From assembly GCA_019918135.1 (NCBI GenBank), contig WBZZ01006520.1, positions 1-64,000 on the forward strand: a stretch of DNA of 64,000 nucleotides, in the 5' to 3' direction. A model generated the notes under the pieces. That model was not told the DNA's origin. It was given only the letters and a program-made list of their open reading frames with translations, and made no database searches. This document shows, piece by piece, positions 50,280 to 62,257 of the stretch; the first letter of the stretch is position 1, and each line of letters starts with the position of its first letter. The position numbers and the translations under genes were made by a program. Source of the stretch: Paulinella micropora (Eukaryota > Cercozoa > Imbricatea > Euglyphida > Paulinellidae).

Positions 50280-52525
50280 GGCAGATCAGGATGAGCTGTT
50301 TGGGGTGAGACTTCGGGCGAAGATGGAGGCGGAGCAAATAGTACAGGCGCATAGGGAGGCGGAGCGCAGGAAGACTGATGCTGAAGGTGTCAGGCAGGCA
50401 CACCTGGATCAAGTCAGATTTCAGGTCGGGGATATTGTACTACTGTATCATCCTCAGGTTCCTCAGGGAGTCAGCTCGAAGCTGTTCATCCACTGGAAAG
50501 GACCATACCAGATCATGGAACAGATGGGGCCTTTGAATTATAAAATCAGGGGCAGAGGAAAAGTTCAAATAGTCAATGTACGAAGGCCGATTAAGTATGA
50601 TCCCTTCCTACTTGAAGATGAGTCCGTTGATCAAGCACTCAAACGGATGGAGGCTGACTTTAAAGAGGTCCCACCAATCCGTCAGGAGGATATCTCGGAA
50701 CGGGATGCCTACAGGGCACCAATTGCGGAGAAGGAGGAGGCTGAGCTGGAGAACAAGCGGGCCACCGACCGCAAAAGTGCGGCGGGGACTCAGACCCGCA
50801 AAAGGGTGGAGTCGAACGTGCCGGAAGGAAAGTTCACGGAGGCGCAAATAAGGAGAACGCAAAATGACCTTATCTACGACCGACCGAGAAAGGCGATAAG
50901 GACGGCACGTTCGCAAGGAGTCCATCAAGAGGGGAGCGATGACGGAGATCAAGACCCTCGCGCGGGCAATGACACTCTCGTTCACCCCAGTTGGAAAGAA
51001 GGAGATGCGATTGGACATATTTCATGGGCCAAAGACGCTTTTTACTTGGTGAGGCCTGCGGCTCAACACGTAGCCGATGACACGCTCTCAGATTTATATC
51101 TCACGAGAGTCATGGCAGTACCTCACAAACGCCATACGCGATCGAATCGAATTTCGACTGCGGCACAAATAATACAACCAGTCTTACATTTCTGGAGGAG
51201 TCTGGATCCAGTGGAAGATCCTAAAGTAAGACCATACCTTCCAGTATATAAAGACGGCAAGAAACTTGAGACATGGGATGACACCATATCTCCCACAGAT
51301 AAAGATCATACCGCGTGGACCATACAAGCACTACCACGAGGGGTGCTGGACATTCCTTTTGACTTGGCACAAGGCGCAATCCCTCACAAAATTTGGGACG
51401 TCCTCGAACAGTCTACCTTAGACTTAACTTTGGTTGGAGGTCCTCCACCAGGTAAAGGAGTCCGCGCGCGTAAACGGCGTCTATAGTAAGTATTTTTTTT
51501 TCTAGAAGTATTGTGGACCTGATCGATTGCGAACATAGCATTGATCCAATATCGTCCCGACAACCTTACTTAGATATTAAAGCTACTACAGCATTCATTC
51601 TTCTAGAGATCAACAAGACACAGCTGACAAAAAATAGGCATTCTATTCTCTTGCTTCGGCAGAGACAGACGAGACGGCCACGAAACAGCACCGTTACGGG
51701 ATCGCTATTTGAGTGAGCGATGGTGTTTCCTGGATACGACCCGCATTAGTACCAGAATGATGATCTCATTAAAGACTCTACAGTCTAATCAAGAACTGAT
51801 ATATTTTAATAACATGAACTGCTACACCAGATTCCATCGATCTCTACTTGTATCGGCATATCGCAAGGTTAGGGCGCACTCAACCCAACTTCGGATATAG
51901 TCGTCAGACTTGATCACCTGACACTATATTAAATGATACCGATTTATACAAGGGTATGTCTTCACAAAAAGTAAATGTATTTATGGAAACCGACGACCGG
52001 TTATTACATATATATGAAAATGGCGACATTACATTATTACTCAACCATAAAACATTATACTTGGACATACTGCACAAATATCTTATCGACAGAAGAAAAA
52101 GGAAGATTTTAATATAGATACTGAATGTGCTAGAGTATATATACGATTGGTACCGGGGCAAGTATCATTGTTGTTTTATAACGGCTAATTCGTAGGTTGA
52201 TGTATCTTCATACATAACTCTAAACGAATCTTAGTCAGAAAAGAAATCAGTTCAAAGCGTATTATGTCGGAAACGAAGTTCCGCCATAAAAAACTGGGAG
52301 GGGGTACTGTGGACATCACCCTTCGAATTATCCCGTAAAAAACTTATTTATAGATTTCGTCTGGCCGGACACGTCTGAAATGCCAATTTGATCCTGGTCT
52401 TTTGGCTGTTTTTTGTCTTTGCGTCACTGAGCTAATATAACGAGACATCATTCTCTTTTTTGAGGACTGTGTTTGGTTATATTACCGACTTACTCTTCCA
52501 TTGAGCTATCGTTGGGGATAGTACA
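50280..52525 (+). mobile_element. Partial Ty3/gypsy LTR retrotransposon fossil (integrase end to 3' LTR)
   Basis: Near 50,390-50,600 the coding text has the end of a Ty3-type integrase: VRFQVGDIVLLYH, LFIHWKGPYQI and YKIRGRGKVQIVNVRRPIKY. A further coding part of about 290 residues follows that I do not recognise. A purine run (52,291-52,304) precedes the LTR. Everything upstream (gag, protease, RT, RNase H) is absent, so only the 3' end is kept. It is a broken fossil. Confidence 0.7.
52308..52525 (+). repeat. Candidate 3' LTR of the Ty3/gypsy fossil
   Basis: A 218-bp segment begins TGTGGACATC and ends GATAGTACA, so it has TG...CA ends, and it follows a polypurine run by three bases. A TATATTA lies near 52,475. 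No second copy is in the window, so the call rests on ends and position. Confidence 0.5.
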
Positions 52526-54901
52526 GTGGGCAGCATCCTTTCGATCGCTGTTGCGAAGTTTGGCAGTGCCTGGGCCAAGAAAAAATTTGGTGATCCGACT
52601 TACCTTGACATTGGTGCTTTGGGGACACTAAAAAAACGAGAATCCAAGAAAGAGAAAGCATTGGTTACCATGCGTTTTGATGGGAAGGATTATTATGTGT
52701 TTGAGAAGAACTGCAAACCATGCCCCTTGCAGGCAGGGGGGTTTTATAAGTTCATAAATGGTGACGGAGAAGAGGTGGAGACGGAGGTTTCAGAGGACGA
52801 AGAGGAGGAGCAGGAGGAGCAGGACCAAGAGCAGAAGGAGGATGAGAAGGAGCAGAAGGTAGAGGCGGAAAACGACGATGATGAGGAGGGGGATGACGAC
52901 GAAGGCCCTCCTGTTTACAACCCCAGCCCCTACATACCCCAGCAAGTAGCTGAAGAGAAAGCAAAACTCATATCTAAGGGATTCAACTGGGTCTTGGGTC
53001 CTCAGACCGTGGACCCGAGCAGCGATCGACCTCGCCACAAGGCGAGGTCGTCGATGGATCAAAAATTTGACAACGACCCCACCCTGTACGTACTCAAATT
53101 TCTCCCTCTGTTGATTTTTATTTATCTATGCCAGCAGCATGACAACTCCTCGAGATTTCCTCTTTCTGTTCCCCCTTTTTTTTTTGAATTATGTTATAAA
53201 CTTGCAGAGAGATTGAAGAGAGAAGATAAAATTTCTAGTCTTAGTTTTTGATGCTGCTTTTTTCTTAATCATGGTGTCCACACTTTGCTACCGTTTTGTG
53301 CGTCATTTGTAATTTTTTTTAAATTTTTTATATTTTTTTAATTTTTTTTTGTATCAACTGCAGGCACTTTATGCATTTTCCCCCTACTAAGATGTTGCCA
53401 ACTATATGCAACCTCACTTCCGTGGAGCTCGCAAAAGATCCAACCCCCCGTATGAGATCCCCCCTTACAGAGGATGAGTTTTGGGCGTTTTTAGGCCTCC
53501 TAATTCGTATATCATTAGCAGATAGGGGCCGCAGGAGGTGTCGCTGGGGTAAGGTAAGTGAAGTGGGCACAGACGGCCTGCCGGGGGATGACTTTGGTAA
53601 GTTTATGGCCCTCAATCGGTTCGATGCTATTTTCAGATGTTTGACATTTGGCCCCCCCCTCATCAGACACTGACCCTTTTCTCCCCATTCGTGCTTTTGC
53701 TGAGGCAGTTGGCAAGAAGGCAGAGCAATCCATAGTGCCAGGACTTATTATTACTGTTGATGAAAGCATGGGCAGGAGATAAAATGCCTGGCAAAATGGT
53801 GGTCCCCAGGAAGCCGATCCCTGTTGGGAGGGAGTATCATACAGCCTGTGACGTGGAATCGGGCATCTGTGTCGCAATAGAGATGGTTGAGGGGCAAGTG
53901 AGAGATCGACAAAAAGAGTTTGCGGCTGCTCTGGGGGTTACTACTGCAACTACGCTTAGCTTGACGAAGCAGTGGTGGGGAACGGGCCGTATCTTTGTCG
54001 GTGATTCGTGGTTTGCCTCTGTAAAAACAGCCATGGAGATGAAGCAAAGGGGATGTGATTTTGTGTGCATGGTTAAGACTGCTCACTCAGGGTTTCCCTT
54101 CATAGCTCAAGGGGGGGCCAAGGGGGATTTAGCCTCAGCTACATGCGAAAAGGATGGGGTTAAGCTGCTCGCAGTCAACCAAAACGATCATAATCAGCAG
54201 CAGATTATAGCTACTTGCTCTACTACTTTGGCGGGCAAACCTTGGAATGCGCGTTTTTCTCACTCACAGCCACAAGTCCCGCGCTGCCAGGCCGTAGCTT
54301 TGTATTATTCAGCTTTTAACGCGGTCGATATGTTCAATGCCGCTCGCCACGGATCCAATTCTCTCAACCTCTCTCATGATTGTGCTAAGGTAGATTTCTT
54401 CATTTTAATCGACTTCATTCTCACCAACGCGTACAGGCATTATCTCAAATTTTCTGTCACTGTTTTAGCCAACCTTAATCTAATGAAAGGTGATGGCAGG
54501 CCGGGCTATTTCAAATCCTTGGTTGCGAAAGGGCTGTTAAGGAAGGTCAATGAGGCTGAAATAGATGCTATTCTTGCCCCTCCCCGTGTGGCAGAAGGTA
54601 GTATCGACCCCAACCCACCCTCATGCATGCTTCTGTCCAGGTATCCAATGATCGTTCAGGGAGATAAGGTTAAGAAGAAGCGGGAGGCAGGTGACGCCTT
54701 CCCTGGAAGTACAGAGAGGGCGAAGAGACGTAGATGCAGTGTGTGCCTGTATGCGTACGCAGAGAAGAAGGTGAATTTTACTGAGTATCACTGCGCGACC
54801 TGTGGACAAACATGCATCTATGTAACTCTAAAGGACGTACGTGTCACGCCTGGCATAAACAGCACGGCAAGCCCCTCTCCAAGAAGCGGAAACGCGCTTA
54901 G
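52526..54901 (+). pseudogene. piggyBac-type transposase, spliced, inactivated
   Basis: Exon 1 (to 53,085) encodes an N-terminal part with a long acidic tract (EDEEEEQEEQDQEQKEDEKE). Exon 2 carries the DDE_Tnp_1_7 domain: HFMHFPPTKMLPTICNLTS, RSPLTEDEFWAFLGLLIRI, LIITVDESM (first Asp), RIFVGDSWFASV (second Asp) and SAFNAVDMFNAARHG (third Asp). A Cys-rich end follows (CSVCLYAY, CATCGQTC, then TCHAWHKQHG) with KKRKR. Frame changes lie near the C run at 53,648-53,655, near 53,775 and near 54,835, so the gene is dead or the assembly has indels. The first ATG in frame is 52,670; the LTR abuts at 52,525 and may have removed the true start. Confidence 0.82.
53086..53363 (+). other. Intron in the piggyBac transposase
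   Basis: The donor is CCCT/GTACGT and the acceptor is a T-rich tract then CAACTGCAG/GCAC. Splicing joins DNDPTL to HFMHFPP in frame (the CTG codon is split 2+1). The 278-bp intron is AT-rich, and the acceptor is preceded by long T runs. It is the clearest intron of the window. Confidence 0.75.
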
Positions 54902-55131
54902 GCACCCTCTCAAAGACAGTGATGCCACGCGGCATCAGCCTAAAAATGACTATTACTCGGACACTGTTAGAGGTTAGATTTTAATAATTATAATAAATTT
55001 TCATTGAATTTGATACCGGAAATCAAAGGTTTAATATTAATATTGAAAAAATTTAAAAAATTTATTTTTAACCACTTAAAACAACTTGAAATATTGATGC
55101 CGCCCGGCATCCAGACACAGGCACATAGACA

Positions 55132-55210
55132 ATATATATATATATATATAATAAATATATATATATATATACATATATATCATAGTATATATACTATGAT
55201 ATATATATAC

Positions 55211-55253
<43 letters not shown>
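55132..55253. repeat. (AT)n microsatellite
   Basis: About 120 bases of alternating A and T with small interruptions, between short GC-rich flanks (CCGCCCGG before, GCCGCCGG after). Confidence 0.9.
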
Positions 55254-55256
<3 letters not shown>

Positions 55257-55269
55257 CCGCCGGGTTCCT

Positions 55270-55512
55270 TTGAGCAACTCAGCATGCTCGGAAGCATTTA
55301 CTGACTCCTTTCAGAGTCCACTGGCACTGTCTCACTTCTACAGTAACCAAAGTAAGGGAAGGCAGTTTAATAAAGAGATTTCTGACAACTACAGTACGAC
55401 ACGTCACAAAACTAAGATAAGTGCGGAACTTTTAAACAAGGTGGATGGAAAATATAATGACTGTAATCAGTTACTGACTACTTATCTGGAAGTTTCTACT
55501 AAGACTGATTAA
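55270..55512 (+). other. Open frame of 80 codons, unrecognised
   Basis: The frame has no ATG start and reads a polar peptide (RQFNKEISDNYSTTRHKTK). It could be an exon or a chance frame; nothing nearby supports a gene. Confidence 0.2.
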
Positions 55513-55639
55513 GTTAATACTGCCACTAGAGTGGCAAAGTATAGTGTCCGCTGTATCATTAAATAATTAAGTGGAAATTGTACTATCCGTCCTTATGACA
55601 AATCAAACCACCCTAGTAACGGTAACTCCGGGTAACGTC

Positions 55640-56420
55640 GGAAATGAAATAGGAGTAACGCTCCCCCTTAGTTACTTGTCATAACTATGTCACTATACTC
55701 AGTCTAGTCTAACATAGTAAAAAAAGTTTTTAAGAGTTTTCCGTAAGGGGTATCAAAAAGTCCAGAAAAGAATATATATAAATGTAGCAAAACGTTAGAA
55801 AGGAAAGAAAGAAGTGAAATCAAGTTTTTTTGCATGAAAATAAAGTTCTGCAGTGTCCCTTGGCGCCGGCCGCCGGAAAAGTCTGGTCGTGATGGCCACG
55901 CCACCCGAGTCCGGCCGCGCTGCGGAATCCCCGCCACCTGCGGCCACGATCCCACGATCCGATCGCCACGCGCGTCCAGCTCAACACCTAGAATATAAAG
56001 AAAAACAAAACACAAAACATCGGTGAAACACCCATAATCATTCAGGGGATTCAGGAATGATAACAGTGAATTTGTTCAATAAATATACGAACTGATCACG
56101 TGGCAACGGTTTGGTGAGCAAATCACTGATTTGTTTCTTAGTATTAACTTTGATAAACTTCATCTCACCATCTCTCTGTGAATGATGAAAATGTAGTTTG
56201 AAATGCAAATGTTTGGTGCGTGGTCAGGATAATCCCCGTTTGCCTGCGAGAATTGTTTGAATATTATCCTCATATAATTCAACCGGACCTTTTTGCGGAA
56301 TTCCGAGTTCCTGTCTAACATGACCTACAGCTAGACACTCTCTAATACATTCTGCTGCTGCAAATATTTTATCATCATTCGAGCTAAGTGCTATCCTACT
56401 ATGTCAGAAAGGGAAGATCA
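55640..56420 (-). mobile_element. Ty1/copia LTR retrotransposon fossil (RNase H end and 3' flank)
   Basis: On the minus strand, text near 56,400-56,020 has the copia RNase H order: IFAAAECIRECLAVG, VELYEDNIQTI, RTKHLHFKLHF, IKVNTKKQISDLLTKPLPRD and FVYLLNKF. A GC-rich spacer follows, then a polypurine run TAAGGGGGAG (55,661-55,670), beyond which an LTR should start. Upstream RT and integrase are not seen, so this is a broken 3' remnant. Confidence 0.75.
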
Positions 56421-57794
56421 CAGTCAGGCAAGGTAGTATAGATTCAAGGGGCACGTGTACAGAGCGAAGAAGCAGTTGATGCTGATTTAGCATTTTGTGG
56501 GTGTTGTAGCATTGTTTCGCCATTCGGCAAAATGGCTGCAGAAGCGATGCCAATCCTCAAGACATTAATTGCTCACTATCAAACAAACTTTTTCATCGAT
56601 AATTGTTCAATATCAATCAAACTTTTTTTATCGAAAAGTCCGATGTGTTTCAGAAGTGTCTGCAAGAGCTGAATGCAAAAGAAATTCATTGAGATGATTA
56701 TGGAGATTTTGCGAAGGTTGAGGGATTCAGTGATTACATTGATAGTATGAAGTTCATGGAATCAGCAGAACCTGGTTGTCTTCAACGAGAACCTGCTACT
56801 TCCCAGCCAGGTGATTTGAAAGCTATTGATCAGCGCTTATGCTATCAAGGTGCTTACGGTGTGAAGGACATCACATATTTTGCGTTTTATCTCGCACGAG
56901 AAGTCACTGCTATGAACAAGCAGCCTTCGAAATAGAAAAGGGCTCGCGATGCATTTTAGCGGAAAGAGTTAGCAGGTCGATCTCCAAATGCTGCAAAGAA
57001 ATAATGAAATACATCATACTTTCTGTTTATTTACAGTACTAGTGAAAGTAATTATTATTAAAATTATAGTGTTAGTTTAAAATTAAGTGCTGTAAACTGC
57101 AAAGGGGCGCCCTACATCAACACTGGGCTGCCGACCCACTAGTCAGAAATATTGAAAAAAAGAAATTAATATTAGATTTTTTTTTTTGTAAAAAATATTG
57201 ATTTTTTCAGGAATAATATTAATTAAAAAAAATTAAATGATGCACTTAGGTATACGGTGCAACTAGTTCTGATGTTACATTGCATGCACAGAAGCTAAAT
57301 ATGCTCTATAACTAGTATAAAATCAATATTTTCTTCAATATTAATATTGATTTTCAATTAATATTAATATTGACTTTAAAATTATAATTAATATCTTAGC
57401 ACTCCTGATAGTGACAGATCAAAGATAAATTTAATTATAAATAATTTTAACAGTAATTTAATAATTATAAGAATATTTTTATATCTTCTATAGCTATAGC
57501 TACTAGAGCTAGATCTGCACCATACCTAAATTGCAACCAGCCACAAAGTGCATGACGTGGCACACCCGCCCGCAGGGCGTTCCAAGTATATCAGTAATAC
57601 AGCACTAGTAGTAGTACTTAGTACTAGTATCAGTAGTATACTATGTATATTCAACTACTAGAACTGTACTGCTGACAGCCTGTAGAACTAGTTCAAGATG
57701 CAGTCAAATAGGACAGGAGTGCCACCAAGACCACTTTTAAGGAGGGCCCAGGCCTACAGAAAAGGGTAATTGGTCTGCACAAATTGGCATTTCA

Positions 57795-57851
<57 letters not shown>

Positions 57852-58321
57852 CAAAAATTGTCCCCACTAAACTCTGATGGAGTGCACGAAAGTACTGGAG
57901 AGCTTGGCGATGAATGGCAAGAACACGTAAGGGCCACAGAGTGAGACAGGAAATAATATTTCGATGGCAACGCTCTTCTCACCGATCGCTTGTGCCGCTT
58001 TTGTGCGATTATGCTTCTTCTTAAGTCAAGCCTTACTAGTTCGATCGCAATGCAAAGCTGGACAGTTGTGTCTTGGTTTCCAAGGCTTGAATTTCATCGA
58101 CACAAATGGTCTCACGTATATCGCGCTCTTATGTAAATAAGATCTCGTGCTGCTAGGGCTAAGCCGAACAATCACATTTATTTCACTCACTTATCTATTT
58201 TCTTCCGTCCATTCCCTTTTCTCTATCTGTGCTCCCTATACTGGCCCCTTCTTTCTCTTTCTCTCCTTTCCTCTCCTTCAATATATATCCTTTCTTTTGT
58301 ATTTTTATTCTGTGTCTCTCC
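56421..58321. other. AT-rich host DNA with no recognised gene
   Basis: Short frames exist (for example 56,747-56,935) but show no motif. A T run of about 55 bases lies at 57,798-57,852, just after text that opens an ATG frame (57,698) of 18 codons. CTAGT-rich text lies near 57,605-57,690. Nothing else is supported. Confidence 0.4.
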
Positions 58322-58363
58322 TTGTGTGTGTGTTTGTGTGTGTGTGTGTGTGAGTGTGTTTGT

Positions 58364-58401
<38 letters not shown>

Positions 58402-58428
58402 ACTTGTGTGAGTGTGTGTGTGTGTGTC
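58322..58428. repeat. (GT)n microsatellite
   Basis: A GT-rich tract with few interruptions. Confidence 0.9.
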
Positions 58429-58515
58429 TGTACTCTTCTCTATACCTGCTTTGTATGCTCTCAAGAAGGTCAACTCCCGTCTACATACGATACTACTGCT
58501 TCACCACTACCACTT

Positions 58516-58601
<86 letters not shown>

Positions 58602-58618
58602 ATAATAATAATAATAAT
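58516..58618. repeat. (ACT)n then (AAT)n microsatellite
   Basis: About 84 bases of ACT triplets run straight into AAT triplets, which form the tail of the first SINE copy. Confidence 0.9.
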
Positions 58619-58619
58619 A

Positions 58620-58856
58620 GTGCTTCTCAGTCAATGGCGAATGCATTTCTGCACATGTGCCTCCATCGTCTCACCCGCGAGGGGAGTACGAAGATTTGAC
58701 GATAGGCTCTACTGACACCCCCGCAAGGCAGCTCCAAGCCTTCCAGACAGACCAATACTTTCAAAGAAAATATCATTTGAAAATACTGGCACCGACGGGA
58801 ATCGAACTGGCGACAGGTCCCAGATGGACCTTAACCACTGGGCTATCGCGGTGCCA
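58620..58856 (-). repeat. SINE family 1, copy 1 (variant b)
   Basis: On the minus strand a tRNA-like head (GGGCTATCGCGGTGCC region read in reverse) is followed by a body and an (ATT)n tail. Box B-like GTTCGATTC is present. It shares AATACTTTCAAAG-type wording with copy 5, unlike the main group, so it forms a sub-family. Confidence 0.75.
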
Positions 58857-58879
58857 CTAATAATAATAATAATAATAAT

Positions 58880-58902
58880 AAGGTAATATGATAATAGGAT
58901 AG
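58880..58902. repeat. Short repeat shared with 59,893-59,915
   Basis: The phrase AAGGTAATATGATAATAGGA occurs at both places, each time right after an (ATA)n tract. It may be the edge of another ATT-tailed repeat. Confidence 0.5.
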
Positions 58903-58984
58903 AGCTCAAGAGCTATTGATTTGACTAGATGGTGACCCTTGCATATTATTAAAATAAAAGCATAATAGTAAAAAAGATAATGAT

Positions 58985-59018
<34 letters not shown>

Positions 59019-59119
59019 TGATGATAGGCTTCCTCAGACTATAGCATCAGATCCAGATCCTGGACATGTGCCTCCATAATAATAATGATAATAATAGTAA
59101 TAATAGTAATAATAATAGA

Positions 59120-59672
59120 CTTATCAGTCAATTGGCCTTTGATCCTGTCGGACATGTGCCTCCATTGGTATCACGGGGCCGTTCGGTGACGCGGCTCCGC
59201 TCCAAAGATTCGACTGGCGGTGCATGTGCAATTGAGCGTGCTGTGCATGTGCAAGTGGGTGCATGGAGTGAGAGGAGTTATCTGCCGAGAAGAGGTCCGC
59301 GACGCTGCGCTGGCCTCCACCTACAACAGATCTAGCCAGACAATCTACCTGACTAGGCCTCCCCCTCCTCCTTCTACCCACCTCTTGAACGACCGTGAGG
59401 TCGATCACCTCCTCCGCCCCCTCAGCCTCCGTGAATTGCGCCTCCAGCTCCTCCCACTCCTTCCAGATGGTGGCAACAAAGCTCCGTAACTCCACCTCCA
59501 CCTCCTCTGGGATAGGGATAAACATAACGCCGAGCATCGCCGCCATCTTTTCATCCTCCCCCTTCAGCCATTCCTCTTTGAAAAGCCTCATCTCCTCCTC
59601 GGCCTCCCGCAGCTCCCTATGATAGAGCCCTCCTCTATTCAGCATGAGGGCTGCCGGGCTTGCGAATGATTA
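59120..59672 (-). repeat. ATT-flanked unit with an open frame of 173 codons
   Basis: The unit lies between AAT-type tracts. On the minus strand a frame from ATG 59,645 to 59,124 reads a charged helical protein (REAEEEMRLFKEEW, EEVEVELRSFVATIWKEWEE), then an Arg-rich and His-rich end. Its tail side carries the GGACATGTGCCTCCAT core shared by the SINEs here, so the frame runs into repeat sequence. It may be a gene fragment caught in a SINE or a chance frame in a repeat. Confidence 0.45.
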
Positions 59673-59693
59673 ATAATAATAATAATAATAATA

Positions 59694-59866
59694 GTGTATC
59701 TCCTGCCAATTGCTGAGCCAAAAGGCCATGTGCATCCAGTCCTCCATTCCATAAGGAAAGTCTCCACACCAATCGGTGGAATAAAGGAAGTGACGGCATA
59801 GAACATTACTCTAGGAGCTTTATACCAATCAGCCCATGGAAAGGACCGATGGCCTATGTACTCCCT
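59694..59866 (-). repeat. SINE-like family 2, copy 1
   Basis: A unit of about 172 bp lies between AAT tracts, with a conserved GCCATGTGCATCCAGTCC segment near the tail and GGGAGTACATAGGCCATCGG at the other end (minus strand). No clear pol III box B is seen. Copies 2 and 3 lie at 61,480 and 62,528. Confidence 0.7.
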
Positions 59867-60036
59867 AATAATAATAATAATAATAATAATAATAAGGTAA
59901 TATGATAATAGGATAGAAAGGTACGAGAGGGAAAGAAAAAACAATGGAAGGAAGATATGATAGGTAAGGGAAGGTAATGCCCAACAGTTAGAAAGATTAA
60001 ACGTAAGGGAGCGTTTAAGGTTTCTTTCGTTGAGGT

Positions 60037-60133
60037 CTACTACTACTACTACTAGTACTACTACTACTACTACTACTTCTACTACTACTACTACTACTAT
60101 ACCACTATACTGCACTACTATACTACTATACTA

Positions 60134-60175
<42 letters not shown>

Positions 60176-60178
60176 CAC
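60037..60178. repeat. (CTA)n microsatellite
   Basis: ACT/CTA triplets with a few interruptions, continuing into mixed CCA/CTA triplets up to about 60,245. Confidence 0.85.
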
Positions 60179-60307
60179 TACTACTAGAACTACTACCACC
60201 ACCACTACTACCACCACTACCACTACCACCACTACCACTACCAATACTAATCACAATGACAAGAATAACAATAATAATAATAGTAAGTATTAGTAGCAGT
60301 AGTAATA

Positions 60308-60572
60308 GTGCTTCTCTGTCAATGGCTGATGCATTTCTGCACATGCGCCTCCATCGTCTCACCCGTGAGGGGAGTACGAAGAATTGACGATAGGCTGTAA
60401 TGACACCCCCGCAAGGGCAGTTCCAACACTTCCAGACGGACCGGTATGTTCAATGAAAATACTGGTCCAGACGGACCGGTATGTTCAATGAAAATACTGG
60501 TGGCACCGACGGGAATCGAACTGGCGACAGGGCCCAGATGGTAGAACTTGACCACTGGGCTATCACGGTGTC
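60308..60572 (-). repeat. tRNA-derived SINE family 1, copy 2
   Basis: Read on the minus strand from 60,572: GACACCGTGATAGCCCAGTG opens the tRNA-like head; box A is TAGCCCAGTGG and box B AGTTCGATTCC, both fitting the pol III rules. The head ends in GTCGGTGCCA, then the body, a core with ATGGAGGCGCATGTGC, and the (ATT)n tail. A 35-bp body segment is present twice in tandem. Confidence 0.85.
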
Positions 60573-60602
60573 CAAAGCAGTAGTAATAATAACAACAACA
60601 AC

Positions 60603-60632
<30 letters not shown>

Positions 60633-60633
<1 letters not shown>

Positions 60634-60863
60634 GTGCTTCTCTGTCAATTGCTGATGCAAATCTGCACATGCGCCTCCATCGTCTCACCCGTCAGGGGAG
60701 TACGAAGAATTGACGATAGGCTCTAATGACACCCCCGCAAGGGCAGTTCCAACACTTCCAGACGGACCGGTATGTTCAATGAAAATACTGGTGGCACCGA
60801 CGGGAATCGAACTGGCGACAGGGCCCAGATGGTAGAACTTGACCACTGAGCTATCACGGTGTC
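60633..60863 (-). repeat. tRNA-derived SINE family 1, copy 3
   Basis: Same layout as copy 2 without the 35-bp tandem duplication. The two are close to identical, so activity was recent. Confidence 0.85.
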
Positions 60864-60892
60864 AATAATAATAATAATAATAATGATAATAA

Positions 60893-61161
60893 TAGTGCTT
60901 CTCTGTCAATTGCTGATGCATTTCTGCACATGCGCCTCCATCGTCTCACCCGTGAGGGGAGTACGAAGAATTGACGATAAGCTCTAATGACACCCCCGCA
61001 AGGGCAGTTCCAACACTTCCAGACGGGCCGGTATGTTCAATGAAAATACTGGTCCAGAAATAGACCGGTATGTTCAATGAAAATACTGGTGGCACCGACG
61101 GGAATCGAACTGGCGACAGGGCCCAGATGGTAGAACTTGACCACTGGGCTATCACGGTGTC
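60893..61161 (-). repeat. tRNA-derived SINE family 1, copy 4
   Basis: Full head with boxes A and B, a body with a diverged form of the 35-bp duplication, and an ATT tail. Confidence 0.85.
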
Positions 61162-61194
61162 AATAATGATAATAATAATAATAATAATAATAAT

Positions 61195-61435
61195 GGTGCT
61201 TCTCAATCAATGGCGAATGCATTTCTGCACATGTGCCTCCATCGTCTCACCCGTGAGGGGAGTACGAAGATTTGACGATAGGCTCTACTGACACCCCCGC
61301 AAGGCAGCTCCAAGCCTTCCAGACAGACCAATACTTTCAAAGAAAATGTCCTTTAAAAATACTGGCACCGACGGGAATCGAACTGGCGACAAGTCCCAGA
61401 TGGTAGACCTTAACCACTGGGCTATCGCGGTGCCA
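61195..61435 (-). repeat. tRNA-derived SINE family 1, copy 5 (variant b)
   Basis: Close to copy 1 at 58,620: both have the GTGCC head end, TTTGACGATAGG and a body with AATACTTTCAAAG. Boxes A and B are present. Confidence 0.82.
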
Positions 61436-61436
61436 C

Positions 61437-61479
<43 letters not shown>

Positions 61480-61652
61480 GTGTATCTCCTGCCAATTGCT
61501 GAGCCAAAAGGCCATGTGCATCCAGTCCTCCATTCCATAAGGAAAGTCTCCACACCAATCGGTGGAATAAAGGAAGTGACGGCATAGAACATTACTCTAG
61601 GAGCTTTATACCAATCAGCCCATGGAAAGGACCGATGGCCTATGTACTCCCT
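61480..61652 (-). repeat. SINE-like family 2, copy 2
   Basis: Nearly identical to 59,694-59,866, again between AAT tracts. Confidence 0.75.
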
Positions 61653-61653
61653 A

Positions 61654-61689
<36 letters not shown>

Positions 61690-61692
<3 letters not shown>

Positions 61693-62178
61693 ATATCTGA
61701 GGCGTACTGATGCAGCTAATGGCATATCCTCAACGGACATAAGCCTCCAATACCCTTGTTCGAGGTCCTCCACCCCCCCGTGTCAGTCTCTCGCCTGATG
61801 ATCGGGGCCACCGATGGAGCTCCTGAGGGCAAGACTGCACTAAGCCGAGGTTATTCCGCAGTCCCAGCAACCTCTTGCAAGACGTCACCGAATGTGCAAG
61901 TGCATACACCAAGCGCGGTTGCTAGAGCTGCCTCGAAACCCCACCCATAACAATCTGGTGTCTGCTGGGTCCTGGGCTATCAACCAGCATATGCGGAGTT
62001 TAAGATCTTTTACGCGCGCAACGACCCTCCTCCCCAGCATCTACCACCAAAGGGTTATGAGTTGGCGTCACAGTTTAACGCCTTGAGGCCATTGGGCTGG
62101 AACTCTGTTTAGCAAGTGTGACTAGGTTTTTTCATCGGGATTTCCCTCAAATATGTCACAGTCAACACTCCAAGGCAG

Positions 62179-62180
<2 letters not shown>
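61690..62180. repeat. ATT-flanked repeat unit, family 3
   Basis: A 490-bp unit lies between AAT tracts. It starts TATATCTGAGGCGTACTGAT and carries GGACATAAGCCTCC, a diverged form of the shared core. It is related in plan to the unit at 63,320. No second close copy is in the window. Confidence 0.45.
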
Positions 62181-62250
<70 letters not shown>

Positions 62251-62257
62251 TAGTAAT

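Noticed and set aside
56747-57042. Small host gene
   Set aside because: Two short overlapping frames lack a motif, splice pattern or good context.
58354-58715. Tyr-, Leu- or Thr-rich proteins
   Set aside because: They are translations of GT and ACT microsatellites.
60501-60572. tRNA gene
   Set aside because: Boxes A and B are present, but the same head recurs in many copies with a body and ATT tail, and no proper anticodon stem is evident. It is a SINE head.
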